NCBI GenBank assembly: GCA_023133595.1
Contig: JAGLWF010000002.1
Location: 1-64,000, forward strand
Direction of reading: 5' to 3'
DNA length: 64,000 nucleotides
Source: Nanobdellota archaeon
GTDB taxonomy: Archaea > Nanobdellota > Nanobdellia > Woesearchaeales > WJKV01
Shown here: positions 52,585 to 59,456 of the stretch, piece by piece
Layout of the letters: each line of letters begins with the position of its first letter
Numbering within the stretch: the stretch's first letter is position 1
Program-made: the position numbers and the translations under genes
The notes under the pieces: model-generated
Seen by the model: the letters and a program-made list of their open reading frames with translations, nothing else
What the model was told of the DNA's origin: nothing
Database searches by the model: none

Positions 52585-52669
52585 AATAATGTTTAAATAG
52601 AAGCAAGGGTTTTCAATTAATTCCACAACATCTTGTGTATTCTAGACCAACTCTACGCAAGGGGTTGTA
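52585..52669 (+). promoter_or_regulatory. nrdR-nrdJ promoter with two candidate NrdR boxes
   Basis: The TATA-like ATGTTTAAATAG (about 52588-52599) would start transcription near 52615-52625. Box 1, CACAA-CATC-TTGTG (52624-52637), is a perfect palindrome. Box 2, CGCAA-GGGG-TTGTA (52656-52669), keeps the CAA/TTG core. Their starts are 32 bp apart, about three helical turns, which is the known arrangement of bacterial NrdR boxes. They lie over and just after the expected start site, so repression is plausible. Confidence 0.5.
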
Positions 52670-52739
52670 TTACTTGAGAGGTGTAAAATTAGCATCTTTA
52701 GAAACTAGCGAGAGCTATTAACTACATGAGGTAAGATAA

Positions 52740-53192
52740 ATGAGATGTCCGTACTGCTCTGCCACAGAATCAAAAGTTGTAGACAAGAGAGAGACAACTA
52801 ACAACGACAGCACACGAAGAAGAAGAGAATGTCTCAAGTGCAGCAAGCGTTACACAACTTATGAACGCACTGAAAACTTCAATGTCACAATAATCAAGAA
52901 AGACGGCAGAAGAGAAGCATTTGACAGGGAAAAAGTTCTGAAAGGAATATTGAGGGCGTGTGAAAAAAGACCGGTTCCAAGAGAAACTATTGAGAACGGA
53001 ATCGACATGATCGAGACAAAAATAAAAAATCATGACAACAGCGAAGTCCCAAGCAAAATCATTGGAGAGGAGATAATGACCTTTCTGGCAGAACTGGACA
53101 AGATCGCTTACATCAGATTCGCATCTGTATACAGGGAATTCACAGATGTGAACACATTCATCGAGGAGATAAACAAGATTCTGAAAAAATAA
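52740..53192 (+). CDS. nrdR: Transcriptional repressor NrdR
   Basis: This encodes 150 residues. NrdR represses ribonucleotide reductase genes according to bound ATP/dATP. The zinc ribbon (MRCPYCSA, then RRRRECLKCSKRYTTYER; two CxxC) is intact, followed by the ATP-cone (VTIIKKDGRREAFDREKVLKGILRACEKRPV, about 48-140). Length and order are exactly those of bacterial NrdR; the family is rare in Archaea. GAGGT lies about 9 nt before the ATG. The target gene, class II reductase, follows 15 bp downstream, and candidate binding sites lie upstream. Confidence 0.96.
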   Translation: MRCPYCSATESKVVDKRETTNNDSTRRRRECLKCSKRYTTYERTENFNVTIIKKDGRREAFDREKVLKGILRACEKRPVPRETIENGIDMIETKIKNHDNSEVPSKIIGEEIMTFLAELDKIAYIRFASVYREFTDVNTFIEEINKILKK

Positions 53193-53207
53193 AGGTGAGG
53201 GAAAAAA

Positions 53208-55808
53208 ATGGTACGAATAGAAGCAGATTATGCAACACTTAAAGAGGCACTTATTGGATTTCAACAAGCAAAAGCAAAAGAGCTTGGTAGAACTTGTCCA
53301 ATACGGACAGGAAATTTCGCTTACAAAGTTGGAGAGGTGCAGGATCTCGAAGAGGAAAGAGCTATTTCGCTTACAGATAAATTAAAGGGAGAATATGATA
53401 GTTTATCAGAACCTAATTTAAATCCGATCTCAGTAGCTGTTCTCGAAGACAGGTATCTAAAAAAGACTGAAAAAGGAAGGTTTTTAGAAAAACCTAAAGA
53501 TTGTCTTTTTCGGGTTGCTCGAGTGGCAGCAATGGTTGAAGCACAGTATGGAAAAATAGACGAAGAAGTTGTAGATTACTTCAAAAGTTTCTATAATGTA
53601 ATGGCAAATTGTGATTTCATGCCTAATTCTCCAACATTGATGAATGCTGGAATGGCCCTGGGGCAATTAAGTGCTTGTTTTGTACTGCCTATAGAGGATG
53701 AGATTGCAAACGAATTAGAAGAAGGAGGAATCTTTGACACTGTCAAAGCAACAGCAATTGTGCACAAATCAGGGGGAGGAACTGGATTTTCGTTCAGCAG
53801 AATAAGGCCTCACGATGATTTTGTAAAGACTACGTATGGAAAATCCAGTGGTGTGCTTTCATTCATGAAAGTTTTTAACAGTGCAACAGAAGAAATAAAC
53901 CAGGGAGGTTTCAGGCGCGGAGCAAACATGGGTGTTCTTCGGGTTGATCATCCGCAGATAATTGAATGGATAAATGCAAAGACAGATGGAACCTCTTTTA
54001 ATAATTTCAATATTTCAGTTGCCGTTACTGATAAATTCCTAGAAGCCTACAAAACTGATGGCGAATACGAACTAGTTAATCCTAGAAATGGAAAAGTTAC
54101 TGGAAAATTAAGAGCAAGAGAAGTAATTGCTTTGATTGAGAAGAATGCGCACGAATACGGAGAACCAGGAATCATGTTCCTCGATAGGATGAACAGGGAC
54201 AATCCAACTCCGCATATAGGAGAAATAGAAAGCACAAATCCATGCGGTGAACAGCCACTGCTTCCACACGAAGCATGCAACCTGGGTTCAATCAATATAG
54301 ACACTTGTGTAACAAAAGAAGGAGAAATTGATTATGAGAAACTAGGAAGATTAGTAAGAACAAGTGTAAGATTCCTAGATAATATTATTGATGCAAGCAA
54401 TTATCCAAAGTATGAAATTGCAGAAATGGTTGGTGGAAACAGGAAGATTGGTATGGGTATCATGGGTCTTACTGATGCATTGATCAGAATGGGTATTCCC
54501 TACGATAGTAAGGAAGCTGTTGAAGAAGCAGGAAGGATAATGAAATTTGTCCAGGAAGAAGGACATAAAGCATCACAAGAACTTGGAAAAGAAAAAGGAA
54601 ACTTTTCTAATTTCAAGGGAAGTGTCTACGACGGAAAAGTAGAGTATATGAGAAATGCAACAGTTACAACAATCGCTCCAACAGGCAGTATTAGCTTGAT
54701 AGCAAATAATACTTCCAGTGGAATAGAACCTTTATTCAGGGTCCAGGCTCAAAGAACCATTACTGGATCAGATACAACCCTTGTCTATATGAGTCAGGCT
54801 TTTGAGTACTTAATGAGAAAAGCAGACTTAAAACCTGAAGATTTCACAAACCAAATAGTAAAAAATAATGGAAGTATACAAGGGATAGAGGGAATTCCAG
54901 AGGAGATTCAGAGGCTTTGCAAGATCTCAGGAGAAATTCATCATGATTGGCATTTTGCAATGCAGGAAGCAATCCAAGAACAAACAGATAATGCAGTATC
55001 AAAGACAGTTAACTTTTTTGCTGATGAACCACGAGAAAAAGTCGCTGAACTCATTCAACGAGCAATAAATAGCAAAGTCCTGAAAGGACTTACTGTTTAT
55101 AGAGAAGGCTCAAGAGAGGATGTTATTAGTTCTGGAAAAGGGATTGAAGAGTTAGTCTTCTTTAACATTGAAAAACCAGGTCTTCTGATGGAAAAGCCAT
55201 TGGTCTGGGGTTTCAAGATAGAGATAGGGTCAGATGAGAAAATCCATCCATTCATGAGCTGCAGTTTCTACAGGCACAAAGAGACTGGAAAGATATATGC
55301 CATGCCTTACGAGATATTCCAATTAAAGAGGCCTATCGGCCATAAAGAGAATGTCCGTTTTGCGCAGAGTGGTGTGGAACGTTCAAGAATCCTTGTCGGA
55401 GCGGATCCTGATTTTGCAGAATTCATCGAGGATCTGAAAAGTGTCAGGGAGACAGAATGGGGTCTTGGTCCTAAGAAAACATTTGGCCAGGATTATTCAG
55501 TAGGTGTTGCACTGGAATACGTCCTTAGAACATTAGGAATCATTGGCAGCGACAAGACAACAGGCAGGATCGTAAATCTGATCCAGAAATCCGACCTTGA
55601 GCCGATCACAGACATGGATGAGAAGAGGGAGATCCAGAAAAGATTCTTTCATCTGCGAGGAAATTTCAAGGGAGCAAAAGAATTAAAATACAATATCACT
55701 GAGGGTATTAAGAAGAAAGACAATTGTCCTATATGTGGAAAACCATTAGTCCACGACGGCGGTTGCCACGGCGGAAGATGTCCTGACGGGCATGTTGATT
55801 CGTGCTAA
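53208..55808 (+). CDS. nrdJ: Class II (B12-dependent) ribonucleotide reductase
   Basis: This encodes 866 residues. It reduces ribonucleotides to deoxyribonucleotides with adenosylcobalamin, so the cell needs B12. The barrel carries PNSPTLMNAG, SACFVLP (about 155, substrate Cys), KSGGGTGFSFSRIRP, NPCGEQPLLPHEACNLGSIN (about 343-362, catalytic N, C, E) and TIAPTGSIS (about 488-496). A C-terminal region (about 640-830) is related to the TSCPD domain, although its usual cysteine-containing core is altered. The last 27 residues (CPICGKPLVHDGGCHGGRCPDG...C) form a zinc/redox tail. No separate nrdD or nrdAB is in the window. GGTGAGG precedes the ATG. Confidence 0.95.
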   Translation: MVRIEADYATLKEALIGFQQAKAKELGRTCPIRTGNFAYKVGEVQDLEEERAISLTDKLKGEYDSLSEPNLNPISVAVLEDRYLKKTEKGRFLEKPKDCLFRVARVAAMVEAQYGKIDEEVVDYFKSFYNVMANCDFMPNSPTLMNAGMALGQLSACFVLPIEDEIANELEEGGIFDTVKATAIVHKSGGGTGFSFSRIRPHDDFVKTTYGKSSGVLSFMKVFNSATEEINQGGFRRGANMGVLRVDHPQIIEWINAKTDGTSFNNFNISVAVTDKFLEAYKTDGEYELVNPRNGKVTGKLRAREVIALIEKNAHEYGEPGIMFLDRMNRDNPTPHIGEIESTNPCGEQPLLPHEACNLGSINIDTCVTKEGEIDYEKLGRLVRTSVRFLDNIIDASNYPKYEIAEMVGGNRKIGMGIMGLTDALIRMGIPYDSKEAVEEAGRIMKFVQEEGHKASQELGKEKGNFSNFKGSVYDGKVEYMRNATVTTIAPTGSISLIANNTSSGIEPLFRVQAQRTITGSDTTLVYMSQAFEYLMRKADLKPEDFTNQIVKNNGSIQGIEGIPEEIQRLCKISGEIHHDWHFAMQEAIQEQTDNAVSKTVNFFADEPREKVAELIQRAINSKVLKGLTVYREGSREDVISSGKGIEELVFFNIEKPGLLMEKPLVWGFKIEIGSDEKIHPFMSCSFYRHKETGKIYAMPYEIFQLKRPIGHKENVRFAQSGVERSRILVGADPDFAEFIEDLKSVRETEWGLGPKKTFGQDYSVGVALEYVLRTLGIIGSDKTTGRIVNLIQKSDLEPITDMDEKREIQKRFFHLRGNFKGAKELKYNITEGIKKKDNCPICGKPLVHDGGCHGGRCPDGHVDSC

Positions 55809-56080
55809 GAATAAGCAATCCCAAAACCGTTGAGGTCTCCGCGGTAAATCTCTTTTTCTATTTTTATATCTTTTACTTCTGCGTTAGACGGTCCCTGCCG
55901 GCACAATGAGATAAGTTCATTTATTTTCCTTTCTTCGCCTTCGACCAGGATTTCGACCTGGTTATGGTCCTTGTTCCGCACCCATCCCTTGAGATCGAGA
56001 TGGTTTGCCTTCCTGTAAACAAATCTTCGAAATAAAACTCCCTGAACAATACCAGTAAGAAAGATATGACATCTGATCAT
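55805..56080 (-). CDS. acyP: Acylphosphatase
   Basis: This encodes 91 residues. It hydrolyses acyl phosphates. The catalytic Arg lies in GIVQGVLFRRFVYRKA (about 10-25) and the Asn in LKGWVRNKDHNQVEILVEG (about 30-48); both are present. Full family length. It overlaps nrdJ tail-to-tail by 4 bases, and its ATG overlaps the stop of the upstream membrane protein by 4 bases, so it is the last gene of that transcript. Confidence 0.93.
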   Translation of the reverse strand: MIRCHIFLTGIVQGVLFRRFVYRKANHLDLKGWVRNKDHNQVEILVEGEERKINELISLCRQGPSNAEVKDIKIEKEIYRGDLNGFGIAYS

Positions 56081-57519
56081 CGTGATTGTTTCATTCGAAG
56101 GCTGACAGGAGAAGAAAACACTATCTTTGCAATTTTGTCTTTGTCAAACCTTGCTTCAGCAGCTGGCAATCTAAGATCGCCCATGACTTTCAGTTTTGCT
56201 TTTATCCTGTATGTGATTATCCTTTCATCTTTTCCGTACAGATCACCCAGCTCCCAGATCAGGACCTCGCCTGCTTCCATTGTCTTTATTTTTGTCGGAC
56301 GGATAGAACCAAGGATATCTTTTGGAACATACGACGCTATCTTTGGTATTTTATCACGGATCTTCACGTTTCTTAATGTTTGATTGGTTGCGTTCTTGAA
56401 ACTAAGGATGATTTTCGCGCCTGTCAAGGTGCCGTCTTCTGGACTGAAGATCGGTTTTGCCTTCTTTGTTATGACAATGTCTGGCTTGAAATGTTGATAG
56501 ATGAAGACAAGAAGCAGTATCGCGATTATTGTCAATAAGATGTATCGATAATTATAAGTAACAACAACCCTGGTTGCCTGTTCTGGATACAAGCTGAGGT
56601 CCCATTGGTATGCTTTAGAGATAATAGGCACTTTAGGTTTTGTCGAGGTCACAACGCGCCCGAAAAATGAGACTGGAACCCGAAACTGTTCTGTCTTCTT
56701 GATATTTGCAGGATTATCAATCTTGTAGGTCACTTTTTTCCTGAGAAAACTTTTGTCGACAACCTCTTTGATATTGAATGAGATGTCAGCATCAATGATT
56801 TCATACTCAAATTCTTTTGAAGTGATGACTTCATTATCAACAAGAAGCTTAATGTATAAAGTATCTGTCTGCGGCAAAGTATGTGAATCAAGATCAAAAT
56901 TAAATTTCAGGTCTGCTTTTTCGTACGGCCCCATTGGGATTGTCTTTTCTCCCTTGAAGAAATTAGAAGACACCTTTACCAATAACTCAGGGATATTAAG
57001 GCTGTTCTTGTTCAACAGATGGACATCTACTGTGAAGGGCTTGCTTGGATCTATCTTTTCTGGAAATTCTGGTGCAGGATCAACAACAACGCGCGGAAGA
57101 TAGGTCACAAGATAGCCAGACGGATTGATTAAATGCACATTAAGATTATTTCTTATCTTGGTTCCTTCGCCTTCAACCTCTATGATTATCGTATATATCC
57201 CATACCCAAGACCAGAACCTATTGCCCTGATAAAAAGATCCACTGTCTTTGTCATCCCTGGCCGCAGTTCAAATTGCGAATCTTTTATAGGTTTTGTGAG
57301 AACAGACCATTTGGTTGTGATTACATTAGGGGAGGTGACACTGAACCTTATCCTATTATTATCATTGTTCGCCACTGTAAGCTTGTATTGCGCGCTCTCG
57401 TTGCGAAGAATCCTGTCATTGACAGGAATTATATCCACGTCAAAACTTGCAGCAGAAACCACTGTAGCTAGAAGTAGCAGTAATATTGCACAGATTATAC
57501 TCCCGACGAATAACTTCAC
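56077..57519 (-). CDS. Membrane protein with outer Ig-like domains
   Basis: This encodes 480 residues. Order: signal peptide (1-23, IICAILLLLLATVVSAAS); three beta-sandwich domains outside (about 24-325; FDVDIIPVNDRILRNESAQYKLTVAN and similar, resembling NEW3/CARDB-type domains); one transmembrane helix (about 327-345, YILLTIIAILLLVFIYQHF); and a C-terminal domain (about 355-480; SFKNATNQTLRNVKIRDKIPKIA, a DUF11-like fold) in the cytoplasm by topology. The start is GTG with GGTGAG 4 nt upstream. A TATA box (AGTTTATATAAACC) sits about 35 nt upstream. Function unknown, perhaps surface assembly. Confidence 0.7.
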   Translation of the reverse strand: MKLFVGSIICAILLLLLATVVSAASFDVDIIPVNDRILRNESAQYKLTVANNDNNRIRFSVTSPNVITTKWSVLTKPIKDSQFELRPGMTKTVDLFIRAIGSGLGYGIYTIIIEVEGEGTKIRNNLNVHLINPSGYLVTYLPRVVVDPAPEFPEKIDPSKPFTVDVHLLNKNSLNIPELLVKVSSNFFKGEKTIPMGPYEKADLKFNFDLDSHTLPQTDTLYIKLLVDNEVITSKEFEYEIIDADISFNIKEVVDKSFLRKKVTYKIDNPANIKKTEQFRVPVSFFGRVVTSTKPKVPIISKAYQWDLSLYPEQATRVVVTYNYRYILLTIIAILLLVFIYQHFKPDIVITKKAKPIFSPEDGTLTGAKIILSFKNATNQTLRNVKIRDKIPKIASYVPKDILGSIRPTKIKTMEAGEVLIWELGDLYGKDERIITYRIKAKLKVMGDLRLPAAEARFDKDKIAKIVFSSPVSLRMKQSR

Positions 57520-57575
57520 AATCTCACCCAGTCAGAGATATTAGACCGGTTTATATAAACTTTTCTTATTGTTGT

Positions 57576-57781
57576 GTGCATAGCACCAAGCGTAGCCTTT
57601 GAATAAACGCACCAATAATATAGAATCGTTTTAATGAGCAATATTATAATCTTGCGAAGCGTGCTATGCACAATAGAGCCATTGCTGCGTTCCGCTCGCA
57701 TTGCTTTTCGTTTTAAAAGCCGAGTCTACGTATCCAGTAGAAAAAATCAGAAAGCTGCACTTGGCAGCAATGGCTATGCAC
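57576..57781 (+). repeat. Dispersed palindromic repeat, copy E (modules 1 and 2)
   Basis: Module 1 is 96 bp, bounded by GTGCATAGCAC (57576-57586) and GTGCTATGCAC (57661-57671). Module 2 runs from GCCATTGCTGC (57678-57688) to GCAGCAATGGC (57764-57774) and ends in TATGCAC. It has the same order as copy B, and module 1 is nearly identical to that of copy D apart from the insert there. It occupies most of the gap 57520-57851, which has no gene. A 61-codon frame across it is the repeat read through. Confidence 0.85.
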
Positions 57782-57851
57782 ATATTTATGGTTTAAAAAC
57801 TGGAAATCAAGAATGTAGGGATAGTAAAAATAAAGAAAGAAAAAAGAAGAT

Positions 57852-58439
57852 TTATTTCTTCTTCTTTTTAGACTTTTTGCCTTTGCCTTTCATGAAGTAC
57901 CATAGCACTATCAAGATTATTACTATGATAACAATCCATAATGCGCCAAGTCCTTTCTTCTCAGGCTCTGGTTCCGGAGTTACTTCTGGTGCTGGTTCTG
58001 GTGCTGGTTCTGGTTCAGCAAGTCCAAGCTCTTCAGCAACTTCCTTTTTTGCCTCTTCTGTGATTGTCTCGATATCTGGTGCAGCTTCTCTTTTCGCAAT
58101 ATCTTCTGATGTGAAACCTTCGTCTGCATCGTATTCAGCGTATGGAATTGGAGGCTGATCATTCAGTTCAAGACATGTCTTTTCAGCGATTCTTTCACAG
58201 ACAGCTAATTGCTCTTCTGTCCATTTTGGATCACATAATCTTGCAAAAGTTTTACATGCTCTTTGCGCAAGTATAATATCTTCTTCTGCATCGCCGGTAT
58301 TGTCACAGTTTCGCTCTGCTCTCATAATCCCTACTTTTTCAGGGTCGCATTCAAAACGTTCGTAAGCAGCTGATGCAAATACAGATGTAATAAGTAACAT
58401 ACATACTGCCAATAGAACAAATAAACTCAATTTTTTCAT
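57852..58439 (-). CDS. Secreted protein with C-terminal membrane anchor
   Basis: This encodes 195 residues. Order: signal peptide (KKLSLFVLLAVCMLLITSVFASA); a helical domain with six cysteines (FECDPEKV, ERNCDN, QRACKTFARLCDP, AVCERIAEKTC), likely three disulfides; an acidic stretch; a Pro-Glu repeat (PEPAPEPAPEVTPEPEPEKK) spanning the wall or S-layer; one transmembrane helix (ALWIVIIVIILIVLWYFM); and a poly-Lys tail. So it is a surface protein held by its C-terminus. The ATG at 58439 is chosen for GAGGTGG 7 nt upstream. A TATA-like AACATTTATATTTAAG lies further upstream. Family not recognised. Confidence 0.75.
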   Translation of the reverse strand: MKKLSLFVLLAVCMLLITSVFASAAYERFECDPEKVGIMRAERNCDNTGDAEEDIILAQRACKTFARLCDPKWTEEQLAVCERIAEKTCLELNDQPPIPYAEYDADEGFTSEDIAKREAAPDIETITEEAKKEVAEELGLAEPEPAPEPAPEVTPEPEPEKKGLGALWIVIIVIILIVLWYFMKGKGKKSKKKKK

Positions 58440-58593
58440 GTAATCCACCTCGGTTTTTTTATCTATCTAATATGATACTAGTGTACATCTGAAAACCATT
58501 CTTAAATATAAATGTTGCGGTTTTTAAAGGGGCAAATTTACCCTTTTTGTAAATAAAAAGCTTTTTAAACAGCGATTGAACCCATATGATCAG

Positions 58594-58723
58594 CCCCGCT
58601 TAGTTCAGTGGCTAGAACGCTCGGCTGTAGATGATATCGCTGCTCGACTGTGTCTTTGGACAATGGGATGACCAGCAGTCAGCCGGGACCGAGAGATCCC
58701 CGGTTCGAGTCCGGGAGCGGGGA
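58594..58723 (+). tRNA. tRNA-Tyr (GTA) with intron
   Basis: Exons 58594-58630 and 58688-58723 give a 73-nt tRNA: acceptor CCCCGCT/AGCGGGG, D stem GTTC/GAAC, anticodon stem CTCGG/CCGAG with loop CTGTAGA, T arm CCCGG-TTCGAGT-CCGGG, discriminator A. C1-G72 is the archaeal tRNA-Tyr identity pair. The 57-nt intron (58631-58687, one-base shift possible) follows position 37. CCA is not encoded. A TATA-like CTTTTTAAACAG is about 27 nt upstream. Confidence 0.93.
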
Positions 58724-58967
58724 CTTTCTTTTTTCTACTATATTGAAGAGTTTTGTCCCAATATTGGAGTAACGGACAGAAATCGTATATAATTCCTAAA
58801 TAGCTGATTATATTGGATTTTACCACAATCTTTATAAACGGGTGCTAATTTTTCCATGCAAAATGCCGAAAAAACCCTTCTTAGCTTATAGTCTATTAGA
58901 TATGTAAATTTTATAGAGAGAAGAGTAGGTATAATCAAAAAGAAGGGGAGGGGAAAATTATACATAT
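58724..58967. other. Intergenic gap between tRNA-Tyr and tRNA-Asp
   Basis: This is AT-rich, with no gene. ATCTTTATAAACGGG (about 58829-58843) looks like a strong plus-strand promoter, followed 26 nt later by an ATG with only 11 codons, which I do not call. A second TATA-like TAAATTTTATAG lies near 58905-58916 and may serve the tRNA-Asp. Confidence 0.4.
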
Positions 58968-59097
58968 GCCCTGGTAGTGTAGTGGCCTAGCATGAAGCCC
59001 TGTCGAGGTGACATAATTGCCACAGAAAGGCTTCGACCCGGGTTCGAAAGGGCATTTAGGCTTGTAGCTTAATACCACGAAAGTCCCGGCCGGGGCG
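58968..59097 (+). tRNA. tRNA-Asp (GTC) with two introns
   Basis: Exons 58968-59005, 59028-59048 and 59084-59097 join to exactly 73 nt: acceptor GCCCTGG/CCGGGGC, anticodon stem AAGCC/GGCTT with loop CTGTCGA, variable CGAC, T arm CCGGG-TTCGAAT-CCCGG, discriminator G (Asp). Intron 1 (59006-59027) has a BHB with central helix CTGT/ACAG and bulges CGA and AAA. Intron 2 (59049-59083) lies in the T loop (59/60), with central helix TTCG/CGAA and bulges AAA and AGT; its own loop folds as TTAGGC/GCTTAA. A TTTT run follows. Confidence 0.92.
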
Positions 59098-59106
59098 TTT
59101 TCCCTT

Positions 59107-59180
59107 GGGCCGGTAGCTTAGCTCGGTAGAGCACTCGACTTTTAATCGAGTGGTCGCGGGTTCAAATCCCGCCCGGCCCA
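59107..59180 (+). tRNA. tRNA-Lys (TTT)
   Basis: A 74-nt cloverleaf without intron: acceptor GGGCCGG/CCGGCCC, anticodon stem CTCGA/TCGAG with loop CTTTTAA, T arm GCGGG-TTCAAAT-CCCGC, discriminator A. CCA is not encoded. It starts 9 bp after the tRNA-Asp and ends 33 bp before rpoH. Confidence 0.96.
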
Positions 59181-59213
59181 TCATATTCATTTCATTCACC
59201 CGACAAACCAAAA

Positions 59214-59456
59214 ATGGCTAAAGACGATTATCTAGATAAACATGAGCTTATCCCTAAGCATACAAAATTAGGCGAGCGCGCAGTGAAAGAGTTGCTTGCA
59301 ACTTTTAATATTTCAAAGGTGCAGCTCCCAAAAATTCTTGCTTCTGATGTTGTTGTAAAAAATCTTGGTTTGAAGATCGGCGATATTGTCAAGATAGAAA
59401 GAAAAAGTCCAACAGCAGGAAAGAGTACATATTACAGGGTGGTTGCAGATGGCTAA
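59214..59456 (+). CDS. rpoH: RNA polymerase subunit H (Rpo5)
   Basis: This encodes 80 residues. Rpo5 is the small jaw subunit found only in archaeal and eukaryotic polymerases. HELIPKHTKLGERAVKELL and KIGDIVKIERKSPTAGKSTYYRVV are the family signature; it matches archaeal length. There is no clear TATA box between the tRNA-Lys and this ATG, so the operon promoter may lie upstream of the tRNAs. The next gene overlaps its stop by 8 bases. Confidence 0.96.
   Translation: MAKDDYLDKHELIPKHTKLGERAVKELLATFNISKVQLPKILASDVVVKNLGLKIGDIVKIERKSPTAGKSTYYRVVADG

Noticed and set aside
57516-57701. 61-codon minus-strand frame upstream of the membrane protein gene
   Set aside because: It is the translated end of repeat copy E; the same peptide piece (K(A/T)TLGAMH) appears in the false extension of the gene at 15748-16281.
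59043-59097. Calling tRNA-Asp a truncated or pseudo-tRNA
   Set aside because: The missing T-arm and acceptor halves are found 35 bases downstream behind a proper BHB motif, and the joined exons make a complete 73-nt tRNA.
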